Shown one piece after another: positions 1 to 11,869 of a stretch of DNA of 64,000 bases (position 1 is its first letter; each line of letters begins with the position of its first letter). Location of the stretch: assembly GCA_945910005.1 (NCBI GenBank), contig OX246745.1:12761706-12825705 (forward strand), read 5' to 3'. This DNA is from Isoperla grammatica. Taxonomy: Eukaryota > Arthropoda > Insecta > Plecoptera > Perlodidae. Made by a program: the position numbers and the translations under genes. A model generated the notes under the pieces. It was not told where the DNA came from. It did not search any database and saw only the letters and a list, made by a program, of their open reading frames with translations.

Positions 1-827
1 TTTATTGGTCCTTTGGTAGGCATAACCACAGGCAGCAGTCTTTGATCTTCTAGGTCTGGGCCTAGAACTTCCGAAGCTTTAGGTGTAGTGAATGCAATTT
101 CAGATGCATGTTCTGGTTTTTGAGCTGTTATGGTTTTTGGGCCTAGGCCTATATTTCTATTGCGCTTATCAAGGTCTTGTAGGCGCTCTACTGTCCAGAC
201 TTCTCCGTCAATAACGAGCCTGTTGAATCGTAGAAATGCTCTATAGTTCTGAGACCTAGCATCTATCAAGTGCTTCTTTAGGTACTGGCGCTCTGTTTTT
301 ACTTTTTCCGAGAAATCCTCCGAAATCGCAAAGCCACTTCCTTTTAAGTATTTACAATTGCGTAGGATGGCTGTTTTTGTTTTGAAGCTAAGTAGTTTTA
401 GAACAATAGGCCGGTTGTCAGATTGTTTTTGCCCATGTCTAGGTAATGTGTTTGGACCCACACGGTGGGCTCTTTCGATTTCCCATTCTTCTAGTTCTAT
501 GTTAAGATACCTTTTTAGTATTTCTCTAACCTTATTCTCAGCCATATCCCAAGTCTCTTTATGGTCTTCAGGTATCCCATAAACAACTAGGTTGTTCCTC
601 CTGGTCTGGTTTTCGAGGTAGTCTACTTTGTTCTCTAGTTCAGTTACCGTAGATTGTAGGGATAACGTTTTTTCAAGAACTTCAACATTTACTGTTTTAA
701 TCAAAGTGGCCAAACCTTGTTTCAGTTCCTTGAGATCTTCATCCGTATTTTCATGTTTTTCTCTTAGTTGGTTAACCGCGGTGTTTGTTTGGCGGACCAA
801 CTGCAAGAGTTCAGTTTCAGTGTTCAT
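1..827 (-). CDS. LINE retrotransposon ORF1 protein, C-terminal end beyond window
   Basis: An uninterrupted frame of 275 codons starts at the ATG at 827-825 and is still open at the left edge. Reading order: a polar N-terminal helix with heptad-like leucines (about residues 30-80), then RRNNLVVYGIPE, then ERAHRVG, then a basic RPIVLKLLSFKTKTAIL block and a GFAISEDFSEKV block. This order is typical of ORF1p (coiled coil, RRM-like domain, C-terminal nucleic-acid-binding domain) in L1-like LINEs of invertebrates. By family knowledge ORF1p binds LINE RNA and acts as a nucleic-acid chaperone; that is inferred here. The absence of any stop or frameshift suggests a young insertion. ORF2 should lie to the left, outside the window. 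It could be a domesticated copy, but nothing supports that. Confidence 0.8.
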   Translation of the reverse strand, partial: MNTETELLQLVRQTNTAVNQLREKHENTDEDLKELKQGLATLIKTVNVEVLEKTLSLQSTVTELENKVDYLENQTRRNNLVVYGIPEDHKETWDMAENKVREILKRYLNIELEEWEIERAHRVGPNTLPRHGQKQSDNRPIVLKLLSFKTKTAILRNCKYLKGSGFAISEDFSEKVKTERQYLKKHLIDARSQNYRAFLRFNRLVIDGEVWTVERLQDLDKRNRNIGLGPKTITAQKPEHASEIAFTTPKASEVLGPDLEDQRLLPVVMPTKGPI

Positions 828-1130
828 TTTATTAGAGGCTGAGCCTAGGGCCTAGGCCTAGGCCAAGGTTGCAGACCTTCTGAGGGTGAGTAGACGAGCT
901 AGACGAATACGACGAGTAGACGAATGTTATTTAGACGTTCTATTCTCCTTGTTTACTGCATTCTTAGTGGTTTCCTGGTTATTGGTTGTCCCTACCCTCT
1001 TTGTTACACGCACACGCACTAAGGAAGTGAGGTTATGTTTACGAAAACGTTCTTTACTTTATTTTTTCACTTGATTCTAGCTGTTGCCTGTTTACCGATC
1101 TTTTTCCAGATATGAAAAAAAGATCAGTCT
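828..1130 (-). mobile_element. Probable 5' untranslated region of the LINE
   Basis: This is the stretch immediately 5' of the ORF1 start. It holds a TAGGCC/CCTAGG palindrome run at about 847-864 and no convincing coding frame. The 5' boundary of the element is not visible, so the right end given here is a guess. Confidence 0.35.
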
Positions 1131-1631
1131 TCACTTTCTAGGTTATTTAAACACTATTACGCCAATATCCATGTAATTAACTATGTTTATTCCGGGACCC
1201 AATCACGCCTGTTACTTCCCAGTCCACCGCCATGACGTAGTACTGTATATAAAGTGCAAGTGAATTTTATTACTAAAATACGTAATAATGTACAATTGTT
1301 ATGTAATGCCTCTGATACTGTTACTGAATTATTGATTACTGTTACTTTGGAGAATCTGAAAATTATGTTATGTAGTAAATGTGACATGTTCTTATTTTCC
1401 TACTTTGCCTTAACAAGGAAAACAAGATTGTTATCGAACCAGTATTAAGTTTAACACACCAAACTGGTATATTTATTATATTTTTTTTAGGTCCTCACAA
1501 ACTGAAATAATAACAGTTCAATGCCCTGATACACTACCATAGATCACCACGACATGAGATCATGTTTTTGCAGCAGACACTTTTTAATAAAATGTTCATA
1601 AAATAATGTAGATAGGCCTATAGCATAATAA

Positions 1632-1685
<54 letters not shown>

Positions 1686-2509
1686 TATGTGATCGAGCTG
1701 ATAGAGAATGTGTCTATATGTATGTATTCCCTAGTTATATACAAGCAATAAGGGGTAGCATGTGTACCTACTCGTTTAAATAAGTTCAATACACACAGAG
1801 TGAGACATCATCACGGATCTACCTACCAACTATTCGAATTAGGAAAATGCTATTCATGACACGTTTGTTATACATTACTACATCCACAAGATGCAAGTTG
1901 AGTTGTTAATAAAAAATGAGCAATTATGAACAAAAGCAAAGCAACATAAATATATTTACACGTTATTACTCCATGTTTTGCTCATTACTATTACACAATA
2001 TTCAATACAGTATTACTAATACAATTTTGATACAATACAATTAATTAATTTAATAGAATAATCAGTAGTAGGCTATCTATTTACACATAACCCTGAAGTA
2101 TGGATGGGAAAGAACGATTTATTCCTTAACATTTAGGCTAACCCCTTAAACCAATCACGTTTAAACGGTTAACTGACATTTCTATTTTCATAATAAAATC
2201 CAAAATTAATAAATAGGCAACTGCATAACATTAAAAAAAAATCATAACGATTTTAACGTCACGTATTCGATTGTTCTGCACTTGAAAATAATAATATAAC
2301 GATACATATTTGAGGGCTGCGAGTGGGGGTTCAGCCTTTGTTGCCATCAACGACCCGCTTCTTTGCGCGTACCGTTCTTCCGCCATGACGATCCCTGGCA
2401 TTTGCCAGCCACAATATTAAGATTTTTTCAATGTCATTGACTTGGGCAGTTTTGGAGTTGGCTCTTACAGCAACTAAAATAAAGTTAAAGATAAATTACA
2501 AAACTGTAT
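1131..2509. other. AT-rich intergenic sequence, no gene seen
   Basis: AT-rich sequence with a TA microsatellite at about 1,634-1,678 and no splice-flanked coding stretch. The open frames at 1.2-1.45 kb lack recognisable domains. Confidence 0.5.
1634..1678. repeat. (TA)n microsatellite
   Basis: About 45 bases of uninterrupted TA dinucleotide. Confidence 0.95.
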
Positions 2510-2517
2510 CAAGTCAC

Positions 2518-2953
2518 CAGTGGCGTATTCACGGGGGGGGAGGGGGGGGACAAACCCCCCCCCCTTTTGCAAAGGAAACATGGAAAATGACCGTTTTCAT
2601 TTCATTTCAATAGACAGTACCGGTATCAATCGACAGTATTTCAATAGACAGTTAGATGTTTTACTTTATAATTATTGTATATTGTTGTAATTAAAAGCAA
2701 AAGCAATACGAAAAATATGCAAATTATTGATTGAGGTTCCTTTTATTAGCGGTGCTAAGGAAAAAATGTGTTGCCAGAAACTCAGTAATCTTGTTTCAGT
2801 TGGCCGCTGTAAAACGCACAGATTTGCACTAAAATTACCTTGACGAGATTTTTTTCGGGGGGCAAGCCCCCCGGAACTCCAATTATGTTTCGGCATCCAC
2901 TCTCTATATGGGTTGAAAACCCCCCCCTTTCCCAATTCCTGGATACGCCACTG
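2518..2953. mobile_element. hAT-like non-autonomous element with perfect 8-bp target duplication
   Basis: The element begins CAGTGGCGTATTCACG and ends CTGGATACGCCACTG, so the termini are inverted repeats. It is flanked on both sides by CAAGTCAC (2,510-2,517 and 2,954-2,961), a perfect 8-bp duplication as made by hAT transposases. The 436-bp interior has G/C homopolymers and no transposase, so it is a MITE. It shares the CAGTGGCGT terminus with the elements at 8,467 and 39,986. Confidence 0.9.
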
Positions 2954-2961
2954 CAAGTCAC

Positions 2962-5900
2962 AGTCCAAGGCTTTAAATAATTTGGTGGTTTTGTAGACCC
3001 ATTTGCTAAAACTAAAGGATTCACGTCAATACAATAAAAATAATAGAGTATCAAAAAACGGCCTAGCTAGATTAGAGAACAATTATTTATTTTACCGTCA
3101 AATGGCAATTAATAACCACAATGGAGGGCAAAGTGTCAATAACCACCACAAAAAGGTTTCATCTGAGGGCAGTGGACATATGGCTATAAGGTGCTTTTTA
3201 TGTTAGGTGCTGCTGTTTATTTTACAAAATAAAATTATGTAATTCTGAAGAGACAAGCTGAAAAGCGCTAGTATGCACTAAGCAGGGCGTGCAAGCGTGA
3301 GAAATATGATTAACACTTTTGGACAATTTGTTACAAAAATATAATAATTCATTGCTATTTTAGTATTTTTATATTTTTATTATCGACCCACACCACCCAC
3401 TCACAACGCTCTTCCTCCCCCCCCCCCCCCCCCCCCACCCACCACCAAATATAGGTGAAGACCTAAATTGTAGCGTGTAGTAGACGGCCCGAACTGAAAG
3501 GGGGACGGGGGGGTCGGGGGTGTTTGGCCCCCGGAAAATGCATTTTTCAACGTCATTTTTGTGATAATCTGTGTGTTTTAGAGCAGTAGAATGAAAAAAA
3601 TTGTCAGTTTGTTTTATAAAAGAATATCTCGTTTTGAATTGACTCTGTGAATATATTGTCTTATTTTTACTTTGTTATATGTGCTTAAACTTTGTCTACA
3701 CATTTTATTTATTCGTAAAAAAACCAAAAACCAAAATCAGAACACTAGAGGTTCATTGCAAAGCTTATCGTAGGTATTAACATGGGCGCCGCAAGGGGAA
3801 GCAAAAGGGCATTTGCCCCCCTTGGATTTGAGGAATTTAAAATTTTAACTGACTATACGATGCGCGCCAGATGCGCCATTTCATATAAATTATGTAAATA
3901 AAAAATAAAATAACTAAATAACAAATATTTTCTAGTTTATCCGTCCCGTCACGACACTGTTATTTTAACGCGATCCGATGAAATTGTTATTTGTTGTGTA
4001 TACATAAATGAAAGAACCACTGACTGACTGTTACGACCGGGGGCAATATGAGCACGCCACCCCCGGCCCCTGCACCACTCGTCATATGCTCACGGACTAG
4101 CCTCCTATCCTTTTATCAACATTTCTTATGTTTTTTTTCTATACTCACATTGCATTATATATGCATTTTACTTTTTGTACCTATAGTCAATCACAGCCAG
4201 ACGGGCCAGGCTCTCAAATGATATTGTTCCTACGTGGTTATAATTGCTTTTCCTTGTGTTTTGTTCAACTTATATATAACAACTACGCAGGCATTCTATA
4301 TTTGTGACTAGTCACAAGATATTGGTCCTACGTTTTGATGATTTCCGTCATGTAGTATAATTTTTGATTTAATTTATACGAGCACATATTATTACCTGTT
4401 AGTACACACCAAAATGGAACATCGAACCCATTTCCTAATCAAACTAAATCCTTATTCAAACGGCGCGTTTGCAAAAGATTGAACTTAAGCGAATAGTTGT
4501 CGACTCTGGCTAGTTAAAATCCTGCCAGAAAAGATATATTTTGATAAGCAAAGTATGTGAGACGAAGCCACAGCCGTAACTATTTTTTATACTACTAAAT
4601 TATGTTAGATCCCTGTCTAGTCTACATCATCGTATTAATCAATCAATGCATATTTATTTTAGATTGTATGCTTCCTTGTATGTATGTATTTTTATTTACC
4701 TATAACTAAGGTTATATTAAAAAAGGAAAATATTGAAGCAAAATGTAATACAATTATTATTAGTCGTAAATAAAATTCGATGTACATTCGTCCAACCAAA
4801 TTAGTAATTTCCGATCGAATAGCTCAACTTCGGTCTTCAGCCTGATGTTAAAGTGAACGAAACCGTGTTAGCAAAGCAACCCAAAAACACAACAGGATTT
4901 TGAAGATAATATTTGATAGCATCTTGAAAATATGAATACGAACTTAGAAGAAACCTACCTTAGTATTCTTGATTTTCAGGAACAATTGCGTCTTCACGTG
5001 ATTTTTATAATAATGAACTTGTCCATAACGAAGTTGAATCCTATTTTTCGTTTTGAAAACACGAGTCGTCAATATACCGTTGCCACTTGCCAGTCAGTTT
5101 TGTTCTTCTTTCCTTTCTTCCGACCACACACACTCACACACAAACACAGTCCACGACACGGATCAATATTCAGTGGATTAAAAAAAAATCGCAATAAGAT
5201 TATGATACTAATAAAGCCCTAACTTATTTTATTTTTTCACGAAAGAACATGATAGCACACGTATAAGTAACGTCTAACACCCATGAAGTATAAACTTGTT
5301 GTGTAGTCCAGTCAGTGTTTTGGACTGTTTTGCTTACCACGGTGGGATTCCCACCCCACTCCGCCCGAATCTTATCACCACTATAGCGAGCGGCACCGTA
5401 TTACAAAGCTTAGTAGGACTTGTAGCATAGATAATGAATGAACACGTTGTAATTTCTTATCGGTGGTGGTCGAATTAAGTACGGTTATCATCAGCTACAT
5501 AAGCAATATCACAACACATAATAACAATACAAAGAGAGCCTTCTTCATAGTGCGGTATCCTTTGTCATTACAGTTTTTTACAGTTTATAAGCACCAAAGA
5601 TACTTTTTAAACTGAGCTTTTTAAATTAACAATATGAATGTGCGTACGATGCATTGTAGGTTGTGCATACTGAAACTAGTCTCACTTTCTCGAATTGAAT
5701 AGGACGTAAACAATACTTCCTTACAGTAGACGTATATTGAGAAGTTACTTTTTTACCTTATTTATTACCACTTCTATAATGTATATCATACTCATATTGT
5801 ATAGATATGAGGTATAACAGTTGGCTATAATGTCATGGTGCATGATGTTGCTAAATTTGAAATTAAGCTTCAGCGACACATTTTTACAATAATACATGGA

Positions 5901-6057
5901 AACTTTGTAATCTTCAAATCGTTCATTGAATTCAATTAATTTGTTCGTTGTCTTATCTGTAAATGAAGAACCAATACAAATACAATAGATAGTTGCAGAC
6001 GAGTGATTACCAGCTAGCCTATTTAAAATCCATTGATTCTATGTAACATCTGTCATT
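2962..6057. other. Intergenic sequence with possible transposon remnants
   Basis: No supportable gene. There is a poly-C tract at about 3,418-3,436, and GGGGGC-rich patches near 3,500, 3,790 and 4,040 that look like ends of decayed MITEs, but no matching target duplications were found. Confidence 0.4.
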
Positions 6058-6061
6058 TTAA

Positions 6062-6569
6062 CCCTTTGAGGCTCAGCGATTCCATTTGGAATCGTACTTA
6101 ACCATAATATTTTGATCATAGCTCACATGCCCAATGATGCCACCTGGAATCACGGTACAAAAACGCTTTTAAATTGTGTTGAAATTTTTTTTCTGGCTAC
6201 AAATCGAACAACATTTACACGTTATGGACAATATTCAAAAATAGAAAGTGTAAAAGGATGAATATTTTCTCATTTTTGATAATTTTCCGGGACATTCAGA
6301 TCCTAATAACAATGATAATTTCCATGCGATTTTCCAAATTCTTTTTTCATATAACTCAAAGTCTGCTACCTAATTGTTGGAAGTCCAAGAACTATCAATT
6401 CATGAAACATTTTGGGAATTAATTAAAACTCAAAAAAATGTCCCGAACCTTAAAAAAATGATACTATAATTTTGAAAAAAAATGTAAAAATCTTGACAAA
6501 AATCAAGAGTCTTATTGGTGCCGTTTAAAATGTTTTTTGATATCAAGAATTAATGTGGGCCTCAAAGGG
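6062..6569. mobile_element. TTAA-flanked (piggyBac-like) MITE
   Basis: The termini are CCCTTTGAGGCTCA on the left and the inverse of CCCTTTGAGGCCCA on the right, flanked by TTAA at 6,058-6,061 and 6,570-6,573. A TTAA duplication next to CCC/GGG termini is the piggyBac pattern. The 508-bp interior has no transposase. Confidence 0.8.
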
Positions 6570-7204
6570 TTAAATATTTCTGGAAAACACTCAAAACAGG
6601 TATAAATCCCTCCCCCTATGCCGTTGTCATTACGAAACACAATTTTCACATAAACAGCATTATCATAATAGTATTCATAGTTTCATACTTACCTTATCTA
6701 AGAACTTCATTTACTTCATCTTCTCAATTCGATCATCAGTACGTTTTTGATTATCACTGTGACGTATCGTAATACCATTCATAAAACGTTTTAACAATAT
6801 TATTTGATGTAACGTACCATATCAAAACCATCGAAAGCCAAATCAGGAAAAAATAATAAACAATACATTTCTAGAAAGTATACTATCAACTACTAACCAG
6901 TAGTCCCCCTAACTACCAACAACTCCCATTTCTGTAACTACTTGGATTTATTATAGAAATATAAAATGGGTTTTATTAATACATTTATTTACTTATTCAT
7001 GGTTATGAAGGACTTTAACTTGTGAATGGAATTTTGAATGTGGTATAGAGCGAATAAATACTCGAATAAATCATTGGTATCTATCGTCAATCAAAAGATA
7101 AAGATAAAGAACAAAGAATTATATGGTTAACCCGGACGTACGTAACAAAAACATCTTTTCCAAATCTTGCCCTTTCTTCGCGGGATCCTATGTGGGTTAT
7201 CCCA

Positions 7205-7465
7205 TGTTTTTCCCGTACACGGGACGTCCCTTACCCTTCCCTCGCGCTTCCAGTGTAGGGCGTCCCGTGACTTTCCCATACACGGGACGCCCCTTATCAT
7301 TCCCAAGCGCTTCCCGTACGGGACGTCCCGTGACTTTCCCAGACAGGGACATCCCTTAACATTCCCTCGCGCTTCCCGTGAGGGATATCCCGTGAGTTTC
7401 CCAGATGCGGGACGTCCCTAAGCCTTCCCTCGCAGGCCCTGACCGGCACATCCCAGATTTTCCCG
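7205..7465. repeat. Degenerate tandem repeat of about 63 bp with GGGACGTCCC palindromes
   Basis: About four diverged units, each containing a form of GACTTTCCC, a GGGACGTCCC-like palindrome and CCTCGCGCTTCCC. The GACTTTCCC block recurs at about 7,269, 7,332 and 7,393. The open frames across it are by-products of the repeat. Confidence 0.75.
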
Positions 7466-7529
7466 TTTCCAGCAGTTAACCCGCACATCCCTTGACTTTC
7501 CCGCACGGGTCCCGCAGTATCATGTTTGT

Positions 7530-7760
7530 TGGGGATACTCTAATTCGGGAGGTCGCCGGTTCGATTCCGGCCACCGGCAGTCCTGACTGAAGGTTTTTCC
7601 GAGCTTTTCCTCAGTCATAAAGGCAAATGCTGGGATTGAGTCCTACTAATAGCCCTAGGACATTCCTTCCAAGCGATCCAAACAACCTATTAACGCTAGT
7701 CACCTGAATAGGGGCACATCAGGTAAAGCTGGTGTGCACCCAATAAAGTGTATTCCTACG
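7530..7760 (+). mobile_element. Possible tRNA-derived SINE remnant
   Basis: GGTTCGATTCC at about 7,558 matches the RNA polymerase III B box. It is followed by about 190 bp of non-coding sequence ending near CAATAAAGTG. No A box is convincing upstream, so this is either a truncated SINE or a chance match. Confidence 0.35.
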
Positions 7761-8466
7761 AAACATTGTTATTATTCTCTCTTACCACTTGGTCTACCCT
7801 ACACATTCTTACACCCACGTCTCTTAAGAAGCATTGTACCACCCTCGACATTTTTTCATCCCGCCGGGAGTTCATGACTAACGCCAAACCTCTTGTGTGA
7901 CTTGTAGCCATGTAGTTTTTTTTTTTTTTTTCCTCTCTTATGTTTTTTGTCATGTTAAAACATTCTTCTGTTTTTACTATTATAATTATTCATTACCCCA
8001 TGTTTCGTACACATGTTATCACGTATTGTTAGTTAATATGTTAGTTTAATTAATTAAGTTAGTTTTAGGTAGCTTAGTAATATTATTACGTTTACACGCA
8101 CAATGTAAAATGGCCTATGGCTGTATTTGTGTCCTATCAAATAAATAAATAATGTTTTCAAACATAATAGTTGTTTCTGTTCTTACCTGTTAATTTAGCA
8201 ACAGTATAAAATTTACCTGCGCTTTTTTGGTTTTAACTCACACGATTACTATTGATATTGAATTTCATCGAGGTATAGCCTAAAATATTAATATTGCTCA
8301 TCGGCAGTATTTATTTCACATTTGCCTTTTTTTCTTCATCGTCACTAAATTGTACTCAGCTCAAACTGTAGTCTCCTGCATGGCCATCTACCTTTGGTTA
8401 AAAAATATCTAACAAATAAATATTTTGCGATTTTGTGGCCCGATAAAAAATAGTAAGTATTATAAT

Positions 8467-9097
8467 CAGTGGCGTAGCGCAGAAGTCGGGGGCCCCCCCG
8501 CGACATTGGCCATTGGACATGGTAGGATCAAGCACGGGGGGTATGGGGGGCGGAGCCCATGAAAAGCGCCGCAGGCGAAAAATTTTGAAAGCAGGTTTTT
8601 AGAGTGCATTTGGTGCGTTTTAGGAAAAAGTGGTGGGCTGAATGTAATACCGAAACAATGTAGTTTATGTGCGTCAATTTGTTTTGTCGTCATGTCGAGT
8701 TACAATTCACAGCATACATGGCAACATATTAACGTTTGATCTTATTTTCAACCCTCCCCCCCCCCATATCCACCAGTTCCACGCGACGTAATAATAATGT
8801 ATACATTTATCTACTAAAACCATGATAACATATTAATTATATCATCAACAACAACAACAACAAATATGATAAATTTTAAGTATTGATAAATCAAATAACT
8901 TACGTTTTGATCCTCCAACTGCAATTCTGGAACGTTTGTAATTGTATTGTAATTGTAATTTTATTTAAAATACATTTTAATTGATTTGTTGTCTTATTTG
9001 AAATTTTCATAAAATACGATCTATATCATCGGGGGCCCCCGCTTTGCGGGGGCCCCCCCGCCTTGCGGGGTTTGCGGGGCCTTCCGCTACGCCACTG
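8467..9097. mobile_element. hAT-like MITE with perfect 8-bp target duplication
   Basis: Begins CAGTGGCGTAGCG and ends CGCTACGCCACTG. Flanked by ATTATAAT on both sides (8,459-8,466 and 9,098-9,105). The 631-bp interior contains GGGGGCCCCC palindromes near both ends and no transposase frame. Confidence 0.9.
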
Positions 9098-9125
9098 ATT
9101 ATAATTAAGGATTGATTATTTTCAG

Positions 9126-10066
9126 ATGGACCGAGGTACGACATTGATGTTCTATTCTACTTCGAGATTTTACCACATGTGAAAGAAGAAGTCTTGGCAG
9201 CGGCAAACGCTATATTAACCGAGGTAAAGATGTTACAGCAAATGACCATAACCACACAGTTGAATAAGCATTATTCTGAGATGTCGCATAATGTGGGAGA
9301 AAAAAACAACATAACGTTGGTTGGCCCTTCCCACCAAGACTACGAGAGAGCTGGTCCATCCCGCCAGGATTACGAGGGAGCTGGGACTTCCCACCAATAT
9401 TACGAGGGAGCTGGGACTTCCCGCCAGGATTACGAGGGAGCTGGGACTTCCCACCAGGATTACGAGAGAGCTGGGACTTCCCGCCAGGATTACGAGAGAG
9501 CTGGGACTTCCCGCCAGGATTACGAGAGAGCTGGGACTTCCCGCCAGGATTACGAGAGAGCTGGGACTTCCCGCCAGGATTACGAGAGAGCTGGGACTTC
9601 CCGCCAGGATTACGAGAGAGCTGGGACTTCCCGCCAGGATTACGAGAGAGCTGGGACTTCCCGCCAGGATTACGAGAGAGCTGGGACTTCCCGCCAGGAT
9701 TACGAGAGAGCTGGGACTTCCCGCCAGGATTACGAGAGAGCTGGGACTTCCCGCCAGGATTACGAGAGAGCTGGGACTTCCCGCCAGGATTACGAGAGAG
9801 CTGGGACTTCCCGCCAGGATTACGAGAGAGCTGGGACTTCCCGCCAGGATTACGAGAGAGCTGGGACTTCCCACCAATATTACGATGGAGCTGGGACTTC
9901 CCACCAGGATTGCGAGGTTGAGGTGGATGAAGTGCTCGTTGAAGATGAGATCGCGAAAGAGGTGGGTGAGCCAGAGAAGGCGCATGTGGCACAGGAGGTT
10001 AACTCTGAAGGGGCTGAGAAGGCTCATGTGGCACAGGATCGAGGTGAAACTGAACAAACGGTTTAG
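9126..10066 (+). CDS. Probable terminal exon of an unknown protein with 10-residue tandem repeats
   Basis: An acceptor-like TTTTCAG precedes 9,126, and the frame is open from there to the TAG at 10,064-10,066. It reads GPRYDIDVLFYFEILPHV, then a helical stretch, then about 19 copies of AGTSRQDYER, then an acidic tail. Thirteen DNA units are identical over 30 bp, so array length is probably variable. No domain is recognised. The non-repetitive N-terminal part has normal protein composition, which argues that the frame is real. Upstream exons were not found. All three other frames that stay open through the array are by-products of a 30-bp period. It could also be a pseudogene exon. Confidence 0.5.
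9350..9916. repeat. 30-bp minisatellite, about 19 units
   Basis: The unit begins GCTGGGACTTCCCGCCAGGA and ends TTACGAGAGA. Units starting from 9,470 to 9,830 (13 copies) are identical; the outer units carry one to four changes. The period is a multiple of three, so it is translatable. Confidence 0.95.
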
Positions 10067-11380
10067 TAGCTGAGAAATACAGAACAGAAAAAGAAAGGTC
10101 AAAGGACCAGTTCAAAGCAGATATGGCCAGCATAACTGGTGGGTGAAACAATGAAAAGAGGGAATGACTTCAATAGATGTGTTCATACTGTTATATTATA
10201 TAAGTTTAATACTTATATTTATTCTTAGATTCTCCGTTTGGAGATGTAACCTTAGCGAAAAACAAAAAGTTGTTTCATTATGTGATATCGATATTAAGTT
10301 CCAAGCAAAAAATTGTGTACATGGAAATTTAACGGGATAAGCCTGTCAGTTTTGGTGCTAATGAAATTTTTAAGTATATTAGGCATATGACGTTAGTATT
10401 GGCTACTTAATGTTCATAATCGATGGTCAAAACAAGACAAAACCACAGTATTGATCACAGAGAAACATTCTGCAATATCGTAACAGATTAATTAATTTTA
10501 TCAATAATTAATGTTGTTAAAATACAATGTTCATTATATATTTTCAAATTTGTATGTTTATAATTAAATGAATATAACAGTGCGTACAGATGGTTGTTCT
10601 TGTGTTTGTGTGGGTAAAATAATGTGCCAACATTTTAAGATCGTCATTATAATTCAGGTAATTTGTTATGGGCAATAATAAAATAACGTTGATCTTAACT
10701 ACTTGTCTTCCATTTAATAACATAAAAGTCACTTGGCTTCCATACTTTGCTGAAAACGTTCCATTCAAGAACTGGTTGTAGGGAAGTGTAATGCTCACTC
10801 ACAGGGCACTATCGAAACACACACAGGGTGTCGAAATATAAATAGTGAAAACATCGAGTAGGGCTAATCAATGTTTTATTGTTACGTATCTTACTTATTT
10901 AATTATTTTGTTGGACGTTTATACTAGAAGCTTCTTTTAAAAGACATTAAAATCACTTCCAAAATAAGGATTTCCAAAAAATTGCCTGCGACGGTATTGT
11001 GGGGTACCTTTTTACAGTTATGTCCTACTCTGGGTACCCCCCCCAAAATATATTCCTGCATACACCACTGGATTCTACAAAAGTATTTTTCTAAATGTAT
11101 TATACACAATTGAATTATCCTTGAGGCATCTCTAATACCTCTGGGAGAATTGTCGGAGAAAATATTCGCTAGATTCATTGATGATTGAGTGCAGCTGCAC
11201 TGACCATTATACTGGAATGCAATTGCTAAGTATAATTTTTGGAATACAAAAACAATCAGAATTGTGGATGCTAAATAGGTAAATTTATATAAGATGATGT
11301 TTCGAGTGTTCTTTGTAGTGAAATGCAAACACTGTTGTTTATCACAATATTGGGATGATTTATGCCGAGAATACTAAACA
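10067..11380. other. Intergenic sequence, no gene seen
   Basis: AT-rich sequence without splice-flanked coding frames. A fragment near 11,040-11,070 resembles the end of a CACCACTG-type hAT MITE, but no partner end was found. Confidence 0.4.
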
Positions 11381-11396
11381 AAAATTAGTTTTGTCA

Positions 11397-11760
11397 AAAT
11401 ATGTTTCGTCCCCTTCTTATGCTAAGATATCTTTTTAAGCCATTCTTTTGTCTAACTATCCAATATATAGAGGCTTCCTTTTCTGGCCTGCTCATATCAT
11501 TGGGCAGGGAGTCGATATAAAATTTAAGGGTGGCACATCTAAAGAAATGTGCTCTGTCTTGGTCTTTGGAGCTACACAATTCGCACGTTGCCGGTTCGTT
11601 ATTGATGCTAAAACGGTTCAGGTGTAGCTGCAGGACATCGTGGCTGGTTGTAAACCACAACTCGGCGGTGGTCGTCTTTCTCTACCAGTTTTTATCCGGC
11701 CCTCTTTCGATCTCCGTCTACCAGCTTTTGACCCGTGAAGCCTCTTCTTTTGTGCATTTA
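11397..11760 (-). pseudogene. LINE reverse-transcriptase C-terminal fragment, broken
   Basis: The minus strand reads ELWFTTSHDVLQLHLNRF followed by CELCSSKDQDRAHFFRC, the zinc-knuckle-like C-terminal region that follows the RT domain in many non-LTR retrotransposons. Upstream in the same frame at least two stops occur (about 11,660-11,730). The frame ends at 11,394-11,396. It is a decayed 3' fragment. Confidence 0.6.
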
Positions 11761-11869
11761 TACTCACAACAATCATCAACTGGAAAAGGTAGGTATATTA
11801 AAATGAGCAAAATACGAACAACTGATGAGCTGTGCATAATATTGTATTCAATGAAGACTTAGGAACTAG

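Noticed and set aside
7550..7580. A tRNA gene
   Set aside because: There is a B-box match but no A box at the right distance and no cloverleaf could be formed by eye, so it is listed only as a possible SINE remnant.
9350..9916. CRISPR-like array
   Set aside because: The 30-bp units are directly adjacent with no spacers, and the genome is eukaryotic.
9210..10102. Long open frames on the minus strand and in a second plus frame across the 30-bp repeat
   Set aside because: A repeat period divisible by three with no stops keeps several frames open automatically. Only the plus frame continuing from the acceptor at 9,126 has a non-repetitive, protein-like beginning.
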